Shown: positions 8,621 to 18,575, counted from the stretch's first letter. The stretch is 64,000 nucleotides of DNA from Flavobacteriales bacterium (GCA_947454525.1 CANGJM010000003.1:62001-126000), one strand, 5' to 3'. Notes: generated from the letters alone by a model not told the origin. Made by a program: numbers and translations.

Positions 8621-9913
8621 ATGGCTTATAAAGTTAAAGACATCAGCTTGGCTGAATGGGGTAGAAAAGAAATTAAATTAGCCGAGGCAGAAATGCCCGG
8701 ACTTATGTCGCTTCGTGAAGAATACGGAACAACAAAACCATTAGCTGGAGCAAGAGTTGCTGGATGTCTTCACATGACCATCCAAACGGCAGTTCTGATT
8801 GAAACGTTGGTTGAATTAGGAGCAGAAGTTACTTGGTCTTCATGTAACATTTTCTCTACGCAAGACCACGCTGCTGCTGCTATTGCTGCTGCTGGAATTC
8901 CAGTTTTCGCATGGAAAGGAATGAACGAAGAAGAATTCGATTGGTGTATTGAACAAACGCTATTTGCTTTCGAAGATGGTAAACCATTAAACATGATTTT
9001 GGATGACGGTGGAGATTTAACCAACATGGTATTCGATCGTTTCCCTGAATTGACAAAAGACATCAAAGGATTATCTGAAGAAACTACGACTGGTGTTCAC
9101 CGTTTGTACGAGCGTGTGAAAAACGGAACGTTGGTGATGCCTGCGATCAATGTGAATGACTCGGTTACAAAATCGAAATTTGATAACAAATACGGATGTA
9201 AAGAATCATTAGTAGATTCCATTCGTCGTGCTACAGATACAATGATGGCTGGAAAAGTTGCTGTTGTTTGTGGTTACGGTGACGTTGGAAAAGGATCTGC
9301 TGCATCGTTGAAAGGTGCTGGAGCTCGTGTAATCGTTACAGAAATCGATCCAATTTGTGCGCTTCAAGCAGCAATGGACGGATTTGAAGTAAAACGTTTG
9401 GACACTGTGGTTCATTTAGGTGACATCATCGTAACAACGACTGGTAACAAAAACATCGTTGTTGGACGTCATTTTGAAAACATGAAAGACAAAGCGATCG
9501 TTTGTAACATCGGTCACTTCGATAACGAAATCGATATGGCTTGGTTGAACAACAATCACGGAGCTTCAAAAATCGAAATCAAACCACAAGTAGATTTATA
9601 CAACATCAACGGTAAAGACATCATTATTCTTGCTGAAGGACGTTTGGTTAATCTTGGATGTGCAACAGGTCACCCGTCATTCGTAATGTCGAACTCATTT
9701 ACGAATCAAACTTTAGCGCAATTGGAAATCTGGTTGCATTCAGACAAATACGAAAACGACGTGTACATGCTTCCAAAACATTTAGATGAAAAAGTTGCTC
9801 GTTTACACCTTGCAAAAATTGGTGTTGAATTAGAAACGTTAAGTACAGATCAAGCTGACTACATTGGTGTAGCAGTAGAAGGTCCATTTAAAGCGGAACA
9901 TTACCGATACTAG
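8621..9913 (+). CDS. ahcY: S-adenosylhomocysteine hydrolase
   Basis: A 430-residue NAD-dependent adenosylhomocysteinase, which splits SAH to adenosine and homocysteine and so relieves product inhibition of methyltransferases. Visible: the substrate-site segment [16 protein letters not shown] (about 46-61), the NAD-binding loop [13 protein letters not shown] (about 218-230), the GHFDNEID motif (about 305-312), and the C-terminal KAEHYRY that reaches the neighbouring subunit's NAD site. The length lacks the ~40-residue insert seen in many bacterial enzymes. Monocistronic between its own promoter box and a strong terminator. Confidence 0.97.
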   Translation: MAYKVKDISLAEWGRKEIKLAEAEMPGLMSLREEYGTTKPLAGARVAGCLHMTIQTAVLIETLVELGAEVTWSSCNIFSTQDHAAAAIAAAGIPVFAWKGMNEEEFDWCIEQTLFAFEDGKPLNMILDDGGDLTNMVFDRFPELTKDIKGLSEETTTGVHRLYERVKNGTLVMPAINVNDSVTKSKFDNKYGCKESLVDSIRRATDTMMAGKVAVVCGYGDVGKGSAASLKGAGARVIVTEIDPICALQAAMDGFEVKRLDTVVHLGDIIVTTTGNKNIVVGRHFENMKDKAIVCNIGHFDNEIDMAWLNNNHGASKIEIKPQVDLYNINGKDIIILAEGRLVNLGCATGHPSFVMSNSFTNQTLAQLEIWLHSDKYENDVYMLPKHLDEKVARLHLAKIGVELETLSTDQADYIGVAVEGPFKAEHYRY

Positions 9914-9923
9914 AATCTATAAA

Positions 9924-9970
9924 GCATAAAAAAGCCCTGACAGAATTAATTGTCAGGGCTTTTTTTATGC
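9924..9970. terminator. Bidirectional intrinsic terminator (ahcY / OMP gene)
   Basis: GCCCTGACA (9934-9942) pairs with TGTCAGGGC (9951-9959) around an 8-nt loop, flanked by A and T runs that extend the stem to GCATAAAA...TTTTATGC. The symmetric A/T tails let it serve the convergent genes on both strands. Confidence 0.9.
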
Positions 9971-9984
9971 CTTTACTTCTCGTG

Positions 9985-10602
9985 TTAAAACTTGTATGTA
10001 TATTGAACGGAGAAGAGCGGTCCACCCACTCCGATTTCCGCACCTAACGCAGAATTGTAACTGAAGAAATAGCGAAATCCATAACACAATCGAGCGGAAA
10101 CTGGAACCGACACAAGGTCAGCAGAGTTGTAGCTGTAGTTTATCGAATCATTTTTCCACTGTTTTTCCCAACGATTGTTCGTTCCAACCGCTAATCCAAT
10201 GTAGCTATCTACATTTGGACTCGAACTCGGTAATAAAAAATTGAAACGTGCCTGAACCCTCAAACGTGACTTTAAATCAGTATAATTCGAAGGGATGTAA
10301 GTCCATTGATTATTGACAAAAACAGTATCACTAGAAGAATAAGACTCCCGATACGAATTATACATCACATCGATTCCAACACTCACATCGTTCGTAATCA
10401 TGTACGCATAACGAAGTCCGCTTGGTGGAATACTCCTTGATCCATTCATACTCGTTGAGTTCGGACCAAAGCCAAAGAAATCAAATTTCAAGAAATTTGG
10501 TCCACCACCATAAAGCTCAAATGAATGGTTTCCCTGAAACGAAGCTTGTCCGTGAGCAAGTCCGATTGTTCCAATAAACAAAAGAGCTAGTAGTTTTTTC
10601 AT
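9985..10602 (-). CDS. Predicted outer-membrane beta-barrel protein
   Basis: A 205-residue secreted protein, signal peptide MKKLLALLFIGTIGLAHG with cleavage near AHGQA. The mature part alternates aromatic/hydrophobic and polar residues in strands, for example YAYMITNDVSVGIDVMYNSY (about 69-88), and ends in FSVQYTYKF with a terminal Phe, as outer-membrane barrels do. I recognise no named family. It starts 3 bp after the aconitase stop, so it is probably co-transcribed with it, though no functional link is evident. Confidence 0.75.
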   Translation of the reverse strand: MKKLLALLFIGTIGLAHGQASFQGNHSFELYGGGPNFLKFDFFGFGPNSTSMNGSRSIPPSGLRYAYMITNDVSVGIDVMYNSYRESYSSSDTVFVNNQWTYIPSNYTDLKSRLRVQARFNFLLPSSSPNVDSYIGLAVGTNNRWEKQWKNDSINYSYNSADLVSVPVSARLCYGFRYFFSYNSALGAEIGVGGPLFSVQYTYKF

Positions 10603-10605
10603 TTC

Positions 10606-12873
10606 TTATGATTCCATTAACTTAATCAAATTCAATGCTGAACCTGCTTTAAACCATTCGATTTGCGAAGCATTGTATGTATGATTCAACATGATTTCTT
10701 CACTTGATCCATTTGCATGATTTAATTTCAAGGTAAGTTGTTTACCTGGAGTAAAAGATGCCAAATCTGTAAAGTCGAATGTATCGTCCTCCATGATTTT
10801 ATCGTAATCTGCTTCGTTCGAGAAAGTCAAACCTAACATTCCTTGTTTTTTCAAGTTTGTTTCGTGGATACGAGCGAATGATTTTACGATGACTGCACAA
10901 ACACCTAAGTGACGTGGCTCCATCGCAGCATGCTCGCGGGATGAACCTTCACCGTAGTTGTGATCTCCGACAACGATTGTTGGAACACCCGCTGCTTTGT
11001 ATGCACGTTGTACAGCAGGAACTTCACCATGCTCACCAGTCAATTGATTTTTCACTGAATTCGCTTGACCGTTGAATGCGTTCTCTGCACCAATCAATAA
11101 GTTATTTGAAATGTTATCTAAGTGTCCACGGTAACGCAACCATGGTCCAGCCATTGAGATGTGATCCGTCGTACATTTTCCTTTTGCTTTGATCAACAAA
11201 CGAGCTGATTCAATATTTTTCCCGTCCCAAATTGGGAAGTTTTCTAATAATTGCAAACGAGAAGAATCCGGAGCTACTAAAATTTCAACTCCACTTCCAT
11301 CTTCCGCTGGAGCTTGGTATCCATTGTCATCAACTGCAAATCCACGTGTTGGCAATTCATCACCATGAGGAGGATTCAATTTCACTTGCTCGCCTTTGTC
11401 GTTCGTCAAGGTATCCGTTAACGGATTAAATCCTAAATCACCCGCAATTGCTAAAGCTGCAACCATTTCAGGCGATGTTACAAAGGCATGCGTATTTGGA
11501 TTTCCATCTGCACGTTTTGAGAAGTTACGGTTGAATGAGTGTACAATCGTATTTTTCTCTTGTTTCTCTGCTCCTTCTCTCGACCATTGTCCGATACAAG
11601 GTCCACACGCATTCGTAAATACTTTCGTTCCCATTTTTTCGAAGTCCGCTAGGATTCCATCGCGGTCCGCTGTAAATCGAACTTGCTCAGATCCTGGATT
11701 GATTCCAAATTCTGCTTTCGGAGAAATGCCTTGCGCAACTGCTTGTTGAACAATTGAAGCTGCACGCGCTAAATCCTCGTAAGAAGAGTTTGTACAAGAA
11801 CCGATAAGTCCCCACTCTACTTTCATTGGCCAATTGTTTGCTGTTGCCTCCGCACGCATTTTGGAAACTGGCGTTCCTCTATCTGGTGTAAATGGACCAT
11901 TGATATGTGGTTCCAATTCACTTAAGTTAATTTCAATGATTTGATCAAAGTATGCAGATGGATTATCGTACACCTCTTGATCTCCTGTTAAATGCTCAGC
12001 GATTTGATCTGCAGCTTTAACTACTTCCTCGCGACCAGTTGCCATCAAATAACGACGCATGGACTCATCATAACCAAAAGTAGAAGTCGTTGCACCGATT
12101 TCAGCTCCCATGTTACAAATAGTTCCTTTTCCAGTACAAGAAAGTGAAATAGCTCCTTCTCCAAAGTATTCAACGATTGCTCCAGTTCCACCTTTTACAG
12201 TTAAAATGTCCGCTACTTTTAAAATGACGTCTTTCGCGGAAGTCCAACCACTTAGTTTACCTGTTAACTTCACACCGATTAACTTTGGAAATTTCAATTC
12301 CCAAGCCATTCCAGCCATAACATCCACAGCATCAGCTCCACCAACACCAATCGCAATCATTCCAAGTCCACCAGCATTTACTGTATGTGAATCCGTTCCA
12401 ATCATCATTCCACCAGGAAAAGCATAGTTTTCCAATACCACTTGGTGAATGATTCCAGCTCCTGGTTTCCAGAAACCGATTCCGTATTTATTTGAAATCG
12501 AAGACAAGAAGTTAAAAACCTCGTTGTTTTGATTTAATGATTCTTGTAAGTCTTTACTTGCACCTAACTTCGCTTGAATCAAGTGATCCGCATGAACCGT
12601 TGAAGGTACTGCCACACGTTTTTTTCCAGCTTGCATAAATTGCAACAAAGCCATTTGCGCGGTAGCATCCTGCATCGCAACACGATCCGGAGCAAAATCA
12701 ACATAAGAGTTTCCTCTTTCATATGCTGCTTGTGCGTTTCCATCCCAAAGGTGAGCGTAAAGAATTTTCTCAGATAAAGTCAAGGGTCTACCAACGACTT
12801 TTCTAGCTGCTGCAATGCGCTCTGGATATTGCGCATATACCTTTTGAATCATGTCAAGATCGAATACTTTCAT
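10606..12873 (-). CDS. acn: Aconitate hydratase (mitochondrial-type)
   Basis: A 755-residue aconitase, converting citrate to isocitrate in the TCA cycle through a [4Fe-4S] cluster. The cluster cysteines are C360 in [10 protein letters not shown] and C423/C426 in [25 protein letters not shown] (157-171) is the substrate/His-Asp segment, and [17 protein letters not shown] in the C-terminal swivelling domain holds the catalytic Ser and Arg. Size and domain order match the mitochondrial-type enzyme common in Bacteroidota rather than E. coli AcnB. First gene of a probable two-gene transcript with the barrel protein. Confidence 0.95.
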   Translation of the reverse strand: MKVFDLDMIQKVYAQYPERIAAARKVVGRPLTLSEKILYAHLWDGNAQAAYERGNSYVDFAPDRVAMQDATAQMALLQFMQAGKKRVAVPSTVHADHLIQAKLGASKDLQESLNQNNEVFNFLSSISNKYGIGFWKPGAGIIHQVVLENYAFPGGMMIGTDSHTVNAGGLGMIAIGVGGADAVDVMAGMAWELKFPKLIGVKLTGKLSGWTSAKDVILKVADILTVKGGTGAIVEYFGEGAISLSCTGKGTICNMGAEIGATTSTFGYDESMRRYLMATGREEVVKAADQIAEHLTGDQEVYDNPSAYFDQIIEINLSELEPHINGPFTPDRGTPVSKMRAEATANNWPMKVEWGLIGSCTNSSYEDLARAASIVQQAVAQGISPKAEFGINPGSEQVRFTADRDGILADFEKMGTKVFTNACGPCIGQWSREGAEKQEKNTIVHSFNRNFSKRADGNPNTHAFVTSPEMVAALAIAGDLGFNPLTDTLTNDKGEQVKLNPPHGDELPTRGFAVDDNGYQAPAEDGSGVEILVAPDSSRLQLLENFPIWDGKNIESARLLIKAKGKCTTDHISMAGPWLRYRGHLDNISNNLLIGAENAFNGQANSVKNQLTGEHGEVPAVQRAYKAAGVPTIVVGDHNYGEGSSREHAAMEPRHLGVCAVIVKSFARIHETNLKKQGMLGLTFSNEADYDKIMEDDTFDFTDLASFTPGKQLTLKLNHANGSSEEIMLNHTYNASQIEWFKAGSALNLIKLMES

Positions 12874-12899
12874 AGTGCTAATGTAATTTATTGTGCGCG

Positions 12900-12907
12900 C
12901 AAATTTA
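12900..12907 (-). promoter_or_regulatory. -7 promoter box of the aconitase gene
   Basis: On the minus strand TAAATTTG matches TAnnTTTG, 26 bp before the aconitase ATG. Confidence 0.5.
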
Positions 12908-12998
12908 ATGAATTTGACGCATTAAAGAAATTGAAAAGGACCGAAATATTTTTTATTCCAAAAGATTGATGGTAACTTACTCCTCCAAACAAGGGATT

Positions 12999-13373
12999 AT
13001 GCGTTATTTCACAGCATTATTTTGCATCTTTTCACTCCTTTCTTTTTCCTTTTCTGACACAGAAAAAGGCAGTGCTTCGTATTACAGCAGCTCGATGAAT
13101 GGACGAAAAACCTCATCCGGGGAAATTTTTAATAATAACTTGCTCACTGCTGCACATAAGTCCATGAAACTCGGGACGATGGTAAAGGTGACAAACATAA
13201 AAAACGATTCGACAGTGGTTCTAAAAGTCAACGATCGACTTTCCAAAAGTTCAAGTCATGTCATTGATGTGACCCTAGCTGCTGCAAAAAAACTTAATTT
13301 TGTACGAAATGGCATCGCAACAGTAACTGTTGAGGTCCTTTCTACCACAAATGAAGACACTAAACAGCATTAG
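12999..13373 (+). CDS. RlpA-like double-psi beta-barrel secreted protein
   Basis: A 124-residue secreted protein from the chosen ATG at 12999; this start gives a clean signal peptide MRYFTALFCIFSLLSFSFS. The mature domain is an RlpA-like double-psi beta-barrel (GSASYYSSSMNGRKTSSGE, then LTAAHKSMKLGTMVKVTN). RlpA proteins bind or cleave glycan strands at the septum. Notably the usual NDRGP segment reads NDRLSK here and the SPOR domain is absent. Longer forms starting at ATG 12969 or TTG 12966 are possible. The 3' end overlaps the CoA-transferase gene by 23 bp. Confidence 0.8.
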   Translation: MRYFTALFCIFSLLSFSFSDTEKGSASYYSSSMNGRKTSSGEIFNNNLLTAAHKSMKLGTMVKVTNIKNDSTVVLKVNDRLSKSSSHVIDVTLAAAKKLNFVRNGIATVTVEVLSTTNEDTKQH

Positions 13374-14430
13374 CAACTTAAAAGTACTTGATCTTTCAAC
13401 GGTTCTCGCTGGTCCTTCTGTTGGAATGTTCTTTGCAGAACTCGGAGCATCCGTTGTCAAGATTGAACATCCATCCATACCTGATGTAACCCGCTCGTGG
13501 AAATTAGCTTCCGAAGAAAAAGACAGTCCCGTTTCTGCTTATTTTTCTTCTGTCAACTATGGTAAAACATACCTTTCATTGAATTTAACCAATGAGAAAG
13601 ACCATGCGCAATTTCTCGAATTAGTGAAAGATGCTGACATACTATTAACGAATTTTAAATGGGGGGACGATCGAAAATTAGGACTTGAATCAAAATCAAT
13701 CCTAGAAATTAATCCTCGATTAATCATTGGTAAAATCAGTGGATTCGGCGACCAAAGTGACCGAGTGGCGTATGACCTAATCCTTCAAGCTGAAACTGGA
13801 TTTATGTCCATGAACGGAACCAAAGACTCCGGACCCGTCAAAATGCCCGTTGCACTCATCGATGTCCTAGCAGGACACCAACTGAAAGAAGGGATTTTGT
13901 TGGCGTTGATGGAAAGACAACTTACAGGAAAAGGTCGGGAAGTCAGTGTTTCCTTGTACGACGCTGCCATTTGTAGTTTAGCTAATCAGGCATCGAATTA
14001 CCTCATGACAGGACATGTAGCCCAACGAATAGGAAGCTTGCATCCAAACATTGCTCCATATGGAGAACTTTTCAAAACGAAAGATGGAGCGACTTTAACC
14101 TTTGCGATTGGTTCCGATAGTCATTTTGAAAAATTTGTCACCGAACTTGGCACTCCGGAGTTGGCTACGGACGCTCGTTTTATTCACAATCAACAGCGTT
14201 TAGAAAACCGAGAAATCTTATTTGCGTTGCTAGAAACCTTGATTTATCCGTTGGATAGTGAACAATTATTGGCGAACCTTCACCTCAAACATGTTCCCTG
14301 TGCAAAAGTGAAAGCATTGGACGAAGTATTCCAAGCAGAAGAAGCCAAAGCCTTGGTTTTAAGCGAGGAGATTGAGGGAAAAGCAACCAAACGCGTTCGC
14401 ACAACCGCATTTAAACTGAACCATGATTAG
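13351..14430 (+). CDS. CaiB/BaiF family (class III) CoA-transferase
   Basis: A 359-residue class III CoA-transferase. These enzymes move CoA between carboxylic acids through an aspartyl-CoA thioester; the catalytic Asp is D142 in RVAYDLILQAETGFMSMNG. The N-terminal LKVLDLSTVLAGPSVGMFFA and LGASVVKIEHP are family hallmarks. The open frame begins earlier at TTG 13330, but ATG 13351 (MKTLNSISNLKVLDLS) fits the family N-terminus. The acceptor acid is unknown. It overlaps the preceding RlpA-like gene and the following GNAT gene (8 bp), so all four genes to trmH look co-transcribed. Confidence 0.9.
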   Translation: MKTLNSISNLKVLDLSTVLAGPSVGMFFAELGASVVKIEHPSIPDVTRSWKLASEEKDSPVSAYFSSVNYGKTYLSLNLTNEKDHAQFLELVKDADILLTNFKWGDDRKLGLESKSILEINPRLIIGKISGFGDQSDRVAYDLILQAETGFMSMNGTKDSGPVKMPVALIDVLAGHQLKEGILLALMERQLTGKGREVSVSLYDAAICSLANQASNYLMTGHVAQRIGSLHPNIAPYGELFKTKDGATLTFAIGSDSHFEKFVTELGTPELATDARFIHNQQRLENREILFALLETLIYPLDSEQLLANLHLKHVPCAKVKALDEVFQAEEAKALVLSEEIEGKATKRVRTTAFKLNHD

Positions 14431-14860
14431 AAGGCCAAATTCACCAGAAGAGTGGGATTCGTATTTCAACCTTCGCTACGAAGTGTTGAGAGCTCCTTGG
14501 AATCAACCGAGAGGATCCGAACGGAATGAAGGAGATGCGACAGCCGAACATTTTGCATTTTTTGAAAATGAACACATCATCGGAGTTGGACGCCTAGACT
14601 TCACTGAAAATCTGGGTAGTCAAATTCGATTTATGGCAGTGGACGAACGATACCAAGGAAAAGGAATTGGAAGGCAACTGATGGAACACATGGAAGAAAT
14701 CGCTCGAAACAAAGGTTGCAAGGAAACCATTCTGCACGCACGAGAAATCGCCCTCCCGTTTTATGAAAAATTAGGATACCGCAGCATCGAAGAATCACAT
14801 TTGCTGTTTGGTGAAATCCAACATTATTTAATGAACAAACAATATGAGCATCTCAGCTGA
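14423..14860 (+). CDS. GNAT family N-acetyltransferase
   Basis: A 145-residue single-domain GNAT acetyltransferase. The acetyl-CoA pyrophosphate loop is YQGKGIGRQLM (about 74-84), preceded by strand FMAVDERY and followed by ALPFYEKLGYRSI, the usual beta5-alpha4 region. It belongs to the YitI/ElaA-like small group; the acceptor is unknown. It overlaps CoA-transferase by 8 bp and trmH by 17 bp. Confidence 0.88.
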   Translation: MIRRPNSPEEWDSYFNLRYEVLRAPWNQPRGSERNEGDATAEHFAFFENEHIIGVGRLDFTENLGSQIRFMAVDERYQGKGIGRQLMEHMEEIARNKGCKETILHAREIALPFYEKLGYRSIEESHLLFGEIQHYLMNKQYEHLS

Positions 14861-15533
14861 AAATTCATTCGTACTTGACGAGTTCTATGATATTATCACA
14901 CCGAACAAAATCACCTTATTTGATCGAATTGCTGCAGAGCGCACACGTTATTTAACGATTGCTCTTGAAAACATTTACCAAGAGCACAATGCTTCCGCTG
15001 TATTGAGAACATGTGATTGTTTTGGGATTCAAGACTTGAATGTCATTGAAAAGGATAATCAATATCAAATTCAGCGTGATATCGCACTTGGATCGGGGCG
15101 CTGGGTGGATATTCATAATTTCAGTGATGAAATTGGTCCGACAACCAACTGCATTCGCACATTGAAAGAACAAGGATACCAAATTGTAGCTACAACACCG
15201 CACACGGATGCATACACCGTTCATGACTTACCGATTGACAAGCCACTTGCCTTCTTTTTTGGAACGGAGCGAAATGGATTGAGTGATGAAGTTTTGGAGG
15301 CTGCAGATTTGCATGTACGCATCCCGATGTATGGATTTACAGAAAGTTTTAATATTTCCGTGTCGGTTGCGGTTTTGCTCCAAACAATTCGTCAACGACT
15401 TGAAATTAGTCAACACGCATGGAAACTGACAGATACGGAACAAATTGCACTAAAAATTCAGTGGTGTGAGAAAATACTTAACGGCGGAGAAGCACTTAGC
15501 AAAGAATTCCGAGCTAGGTATCAAAAAGATTGA
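14844..15533 (+). CDS. trmH: tRNA (Gm18) 2'-O-methyltransferase TrmH-like (SpoU family)
   Basis: A 229-residue SPOUT-class methyltransferase. The three SpoU motifs are present: N49 and R55 in QEHNASAVLRTCDCFG (motif 1), FFFGTERNGLSDE (motif 2) and FNISVSVAVLLQ (motif 3), which form the trefoil-knot SAM site. The lack of an L30e-like N-terminal RNA-binding domain and the C-terminal helix extension fit TrmH (Gm18 of tRNA) rather than RlmB. Start overlaps the GNAT gene by 17 bp. Confidence 0.88.
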   Translation: MSISAENSFVLDEFYDIITPNKITLFDRIAAERTRYLTIALENIYQEHNASAVLRTCDCFGIQDLNVIEKDNQYQIQRDIALGSGRWVDIHNFSDEIGPTTNCIRTLKEQGYQIVATTPHTDAYTVHDLPIDKPLAFFFGTERNGLSDEVLEAADLHVRIPMYGFTESFNISVSVAVLLQTIRQRLEISQHAWKLTDTEQIALKIQWCEKILNGGEALSKEFRARYQKD

Positions 15534-15541
15534 TAAATTTG
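15534..15541 (+). promoter_or_regulatory. -7 promoter box of the THX gene
   Basis: TAAATTTG lies directly after the trmH stop and 31 bp before the THX ATG, so the small ribosomal-protein gene has its own promoter. Confidence 0.5.
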
Positions 15542-15572
15542 TGTAGTTATTTATCATGATAAACAATTACTT

Positions 15573-15767
15573 ATGGGAAAAGGAGATAAAAAAACAGCAA
15601 AGGGTAAACGCACCATGGGTTCCTATGGAATTACCAGAAAACGCAAAGAGGAGAAGGTAGTCATCGTTCCGAAAGCGAAAAAAGAAAAAAAGGCTGCAAC
15701 TGAAACTGCTAAACCAGCAGCGAAAAAACCGGCAGCGAAGAAAACCGCAACCGCAAAATCTGAATAA
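15573..15767 (+). CDS. 30S ribosomal protein THX with Ala/Lys-rich tail
   Basis: A 64-residue very basic protein. Its start MGKGDKKTAKGKRTMGSYG matches bacterial ribosomal protein THX (bTHX), a short peptide that sits in the head of the 30S subunit. Known THX proteins are about 25-35 residues; here residues about 36-64 form an extra tail built from KKAAT/AKPAAKK-type repeats, like a histone H1 or AlgP tail. Monocistronic, with its own -7 box and strong terminator. Confidence 0.8.
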   Translation: MGKGDKKTAKGKRTMGSYGITRKRKEEKVVIVPKAKKEKKAATETAKPAAKKPAAKKTATAKSE

Positions 15768-15799
15768 AAAAAAAGCTGTCAATTGACAGCTTTTTTTTT
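15768..15799. terminator. Intrinsic terminator after THX
   Basis: A perfect palindrome, AAGCTGTCAATTGACAGCTT, flanked by an A run and nine T's, begins immediately after the THX stop. Confidence 0.9.
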
Positions 15800-15876
15800 A
15801 ACAAAATCTCACATTAATTCACATTCTACATGCTATGTGAAAAGTATTCATGAATTTTGACTCAAATTAATCAACA

Positions 15877-16938
15877 ATGAAACATAATTTCGGAGCAGGC
15901 CCCTGCATTTTACCACAAGAAGTATTTCAACAAGCAGCAAATGCTGTGTTGGATTTTAATGGACTTTCCATCCTTGAAGTATCTCATCGCCACAAGGATT
16001 TCGTTGCGGTGATGGATGAAGCCATTGATCTAGTGAAAAAAGCATTGAATGTTCCTGAGGGATATTCTGTTGCATTCCTTCAAGGTGGTGCAACACTTGG
16101 ATTTACGATCGTCGCATTGAACATGATGCGCGACACCAAGAAAGCAGGATACATCAATACAGGTACATGGGCATCGGGAGCAATCAAAGAAGCGAAAAAA
16201 GTTGGTGTTGATGTAAACGTATTTGCTTCCTCAGAAGATAAAAACTTCACGTATATCCCAAAAGGATACAACGTACCAACGGATGTTGATTACATTCACT
16301 TTACCTCTAATAACACGATTTACGGAACACAATTCAAAGATATTCCTAAAACGGATTTACCCTTGGTGTGCGACATGTCTTCTGATATTTTCTCCAAAGA
16401 AATCAATGTAGCTGATTACGACATCATCTATGCTGGCGCTCAAAAAAATCTTGGTCCAGCTGGTGCAACGTTGTACATCGTGAAAGATGAAATATTAGGG
16501 AAATCTACTTCACCTTTTATGCCGACGTATTTGGACTTAAAACAACAAGTGGAAAAAGAGTCCATGTTAAATACTCCTCCTGTATTTTCTGTTTATGTAG
16601 CCATGTTGAACTTACGCAATTTGTTAGCTAATGGCGGTGTGAAAGCAATGGAAGAACGCAACAACGCAAAAGCAGCATTGCTTTACAAAGAAATTGATGA
16701 GAATCCTGCCTTCAGAGGCGCAGTGGAAGTCGAAGATCGTTCCAATATGAACGTGACATTCTTGTTGAACGACGAAAGTCGAACGGAAGAATTTGACGCC
16801 ATGTGGAAAGCAGCTGGAATCGTTGGATTACCTGGACACCGTTCTGTTGGTGGATACCGAGCTTCTATTTATAACGCATTACCTATCGAAAGCATTCAAG
16901 TTTTGGTGGATGTTATGCGCGCATTCAACCAACATTAA
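15877..16938 (+). CDS. serC: Phosphoserine aminotransferase
   Basis: A 353-residue class V PLP aminotransferase, converting 3-phosphohydroxypyruvate and glutamate to phosphoserine; it also serves pyridoxine synthesis. MKHNFGAGPCILPQEV at the N-terminus and the PLP lysine K190 in YAGAQKNLGPAG are diagnostic of SerC. GHRSVGGYRASIYNA near the end binds the phosphate. Next to serA (17 bp gap), forming a two-gene serine-synthesis operon. Confidence 0.97.
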   Translation: MKHNFGAGPCILPQEVFQQAANAVLDFNGLSILEVSHRHKDFVAVMDEAIDLVKKALNVPEGYSVAFLQGGATLGFTIVALNMMRDTKKAGYINTGTWASGAIKEAKKVGVDVNVFASSEDKNFTYIPKGYNVPTDVDYIHFTSNNTIYGTQFKDIPKTDLPLVCDMSSDIFSKEINVADYDIIYAGAQKNLGPAGATLYIVKDEILGKSTSPFMPTYLDLKQQVEKESMLNTPPVFSVYVAMLNLRNLLANGGVKAMEERNNAKAALLYKEIDENPAFRGAVEVEDRSNMNVTFLLNDESRTEEFDAMWKAAGIVGLPGHRSVGGYRASIYNALPIESIQVLVDVMRAFNQH

Positions 16939-16955
16939 TCTACAAAAAACACCAC

Positions 16956-17900
16956 ATGAAAATACTTGCAAACGACGGAATTTCAGATTTAGGAAAACAA
17001 CTAATTGAAGCTGCCGGACACATTGTTATTACAGAAAAAGTAGCCCAAGACCAATTAGCAGCAGCAGTGAATGAGCAAGGAATTGAAGCGATTTTAGTGC
17101 GCAGTGCAACAACCGTTCGCAAAGAAGTCATCGACGCTTGTCCAAATGTAAAAATCATTGGTCGTGGCGGTGTTGGAATGGATAACATCGACGTGGACTA
17201 TGCAAGAAGTAAAGGGATTCACGTGATCAACACACCTGCTTCTTCATCGCAATCCGTTGCAGAATTAGTGATGGGACAATTGTTTTCACTTTCTCGCTTC
17301 CTTCATGATTCATTTAAAAACATGGAGTCCGGTGATTTCTCTGCCTTGAAAAAGAACTACGCTAAAGGTGTGGAGCTTCGTGGAAAAACATTGGGAATCA
17401 TTGGCTTTGGAAGAATTGGTCAAAGTTTGGCATCCTACGCACTTGGTGTTGGAATGAAAATTATTGCGATTGACAACAAGAGCCAAGAGGTACAAGTCAA
17501 GGTGACTGTTGGAACTCAAGACGTACATGTTCCAATCAAAACAGAAACGGATCTGCACGGTCTATTAGGAGAAATGGATTACATTTCGATTCACGTTCCA
17601 AAACAAAAAGATGGTAGCGCTGTTCTCGGAGCAGCAGAATTCGCCCGTATGAAAAAAGGCGTATTTATTTCAAACGCAGCTCGTGGTGGAGTTGTCAATG
17701 AAACAGACTTAATTGAAGCACTAAACAACGGAACTATTGCTGGAGTTGCTTTGGATGTATTTGAAAACGAACCGAATCCAGCTAAAGAATTATTATGTCA
17801 TCCGAAAATTGCTTGCACGCCACACATTGGAGCCGCGACGCTTGAGGCACAGGACCGCATTGGAGAAGAATTGGCACAATTGATTATTGGATTGGCATAA
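16956..17900 (+). CDS. serA: D-3-phosphoglycerate dehydrogenase (short form, no ACT domain)
   Basis: A 314-residue D-2-hydroxyacid dehydrogenase. The Rossmann loop is LGIIGFGRIGQSLA (about 145-158); catalytic Arg is in NAARGGVVNE, Glu in FENEPNP and His in TPHIGAATLEAQ. Placement behind serC identifies it as phosphoglycerate dehydrogenase, the first step of serine synthesis. The C-terminal ACT (and ASB) regulatory domains of long SerA are missing, so classical serine feedback through ACT is not expected. Confidence 0.9.
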   Translation: MKILANDGISDLGKQLIEAAGHIVITEKVAQDQLAAAVNEQGIEAILVRSATTVRKEVIDACPNVKIIGRGGVGMDNIDVDYARSKGIHVINTPASSSQSVAELVMGQLFSLSRFLHDSFKNMESGDFSALKKNYAKGVELRGKTLGIIGFGRIGQSLASYALGVGMKIIAIDNKSQEVQVKVTVGTQDVHVPIKTETDLHGLLGEMDYISIHVPKQKDGSAVLGAAEFARMKKGVFISNAARGGVVNETDLIEALNNGTIAGVALDVFENEPNPAKELLCHPKIACTPHIGAATLEAQDRIGEELAQLIIGLA

Positions 17901-17917
17901 ATCCAATTGTAAAACAT

Positions 17918-17952
17918 AAAAAAAGGGACACATTTTCATGCGTCCCTTTTTT
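17918..17952. terminator. Bidirectional terminator between serA and cyclophilin gene
   Basis: GGGAC pairs with GTCCC around a ~13-nt partly paired loop, with A and T runs on either side; the genes converge here. Confidence 0.85.
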
Positions 17953-17969
17953 GATTTTATGAGGATGAA

Positions 17970-18425
17970 TTAATCTCTGATAATTTCAATAGAATCGATG
18001 CTATCACCTTCGCGGATGTCATCAATCACATCTAATCCTTCTGTTACTTTTCCGAAACACGTATGTGCACGGTCCAAGTGAGAAGTATTTCTTCTTGAAT
18101 GACACACAAAGAACTGCGATCCACCTGTATTTTTTCCCGCATGAGCCATAGAAAGTACTCCACGGTCGTGGTATTGGTTGTCTCCTGTTACTTCACAATC
18201 AATTTGATAACCTGGTCCACCTGTTCCTGGCATTCCTCTTTCTCCTTCACGAGTGTTTGGACAACCACCTTGAATAACGAAATCCGGAAGCACACGGTGC
18301 CACTTTAATCCATTGTAATAACCTGATTCAGCTAACTTTACAAAGTTCTCTACTGTTTTTGGCGCATCGTTTTCGTAAAATGTCACATGCATTTCACCTT
18401 TGTTCGTTTTAATGATTCCTTTCAT
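17970..18425 (-). CDS. Cyclophilin-type peptidylprolyl isomerase
   Basis: A 151-residue cytoplasmic cyclophilin (no signal peptide). Family blocks are visible: NFVKLAESGYYNGLKWHRV (catalytic-face Arg in WHRVLPDFVIQGG), GSQFFVCHS (about 106-114) and HLDRAHTCFGKV. It catalyses cis-trans isomerisation of prolyl bonds. Length equals the minimal bacterial PpiB fold. Single gene, convergent with serA. Confidence 0.93.
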   Translation of the reverse strand: MKGIIKTNKGEMHVTFYENDAPKTVENFVKLAESGYYNGLKWHRVLPDFVIQGGCPNTREGERGMPGTGGPGYQIDCEVTGDNQYHDRGVLSMAHAGKNTGGSQFFVCHSRRNTSHLDRAHTCFGKVTEGLDVIDDIREGDSIDSIEIIRD

Positions 18426-18567
18426 AAGCTAAATTTGATGCCACGAAATTACGTCTTGAAGTTGGATTGCTAAAATGGAGTTTTGAACAATCCACTATGG
18501 GAATACTTGTTGAAAACTTGGTTGATAACGTGTCAAGAGGTAGTTTCATGTGACTTTAAGGTAATGT

Positions 18568-18575
18568 TAAATTTG
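18568..18575 (+). promoter_or_regulatory. -7 promoter box before the 18604 gene
   Basis: TAAATTTG matches TAnnTTTG, 28 bp before the ATG. Confidence 0.5.
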
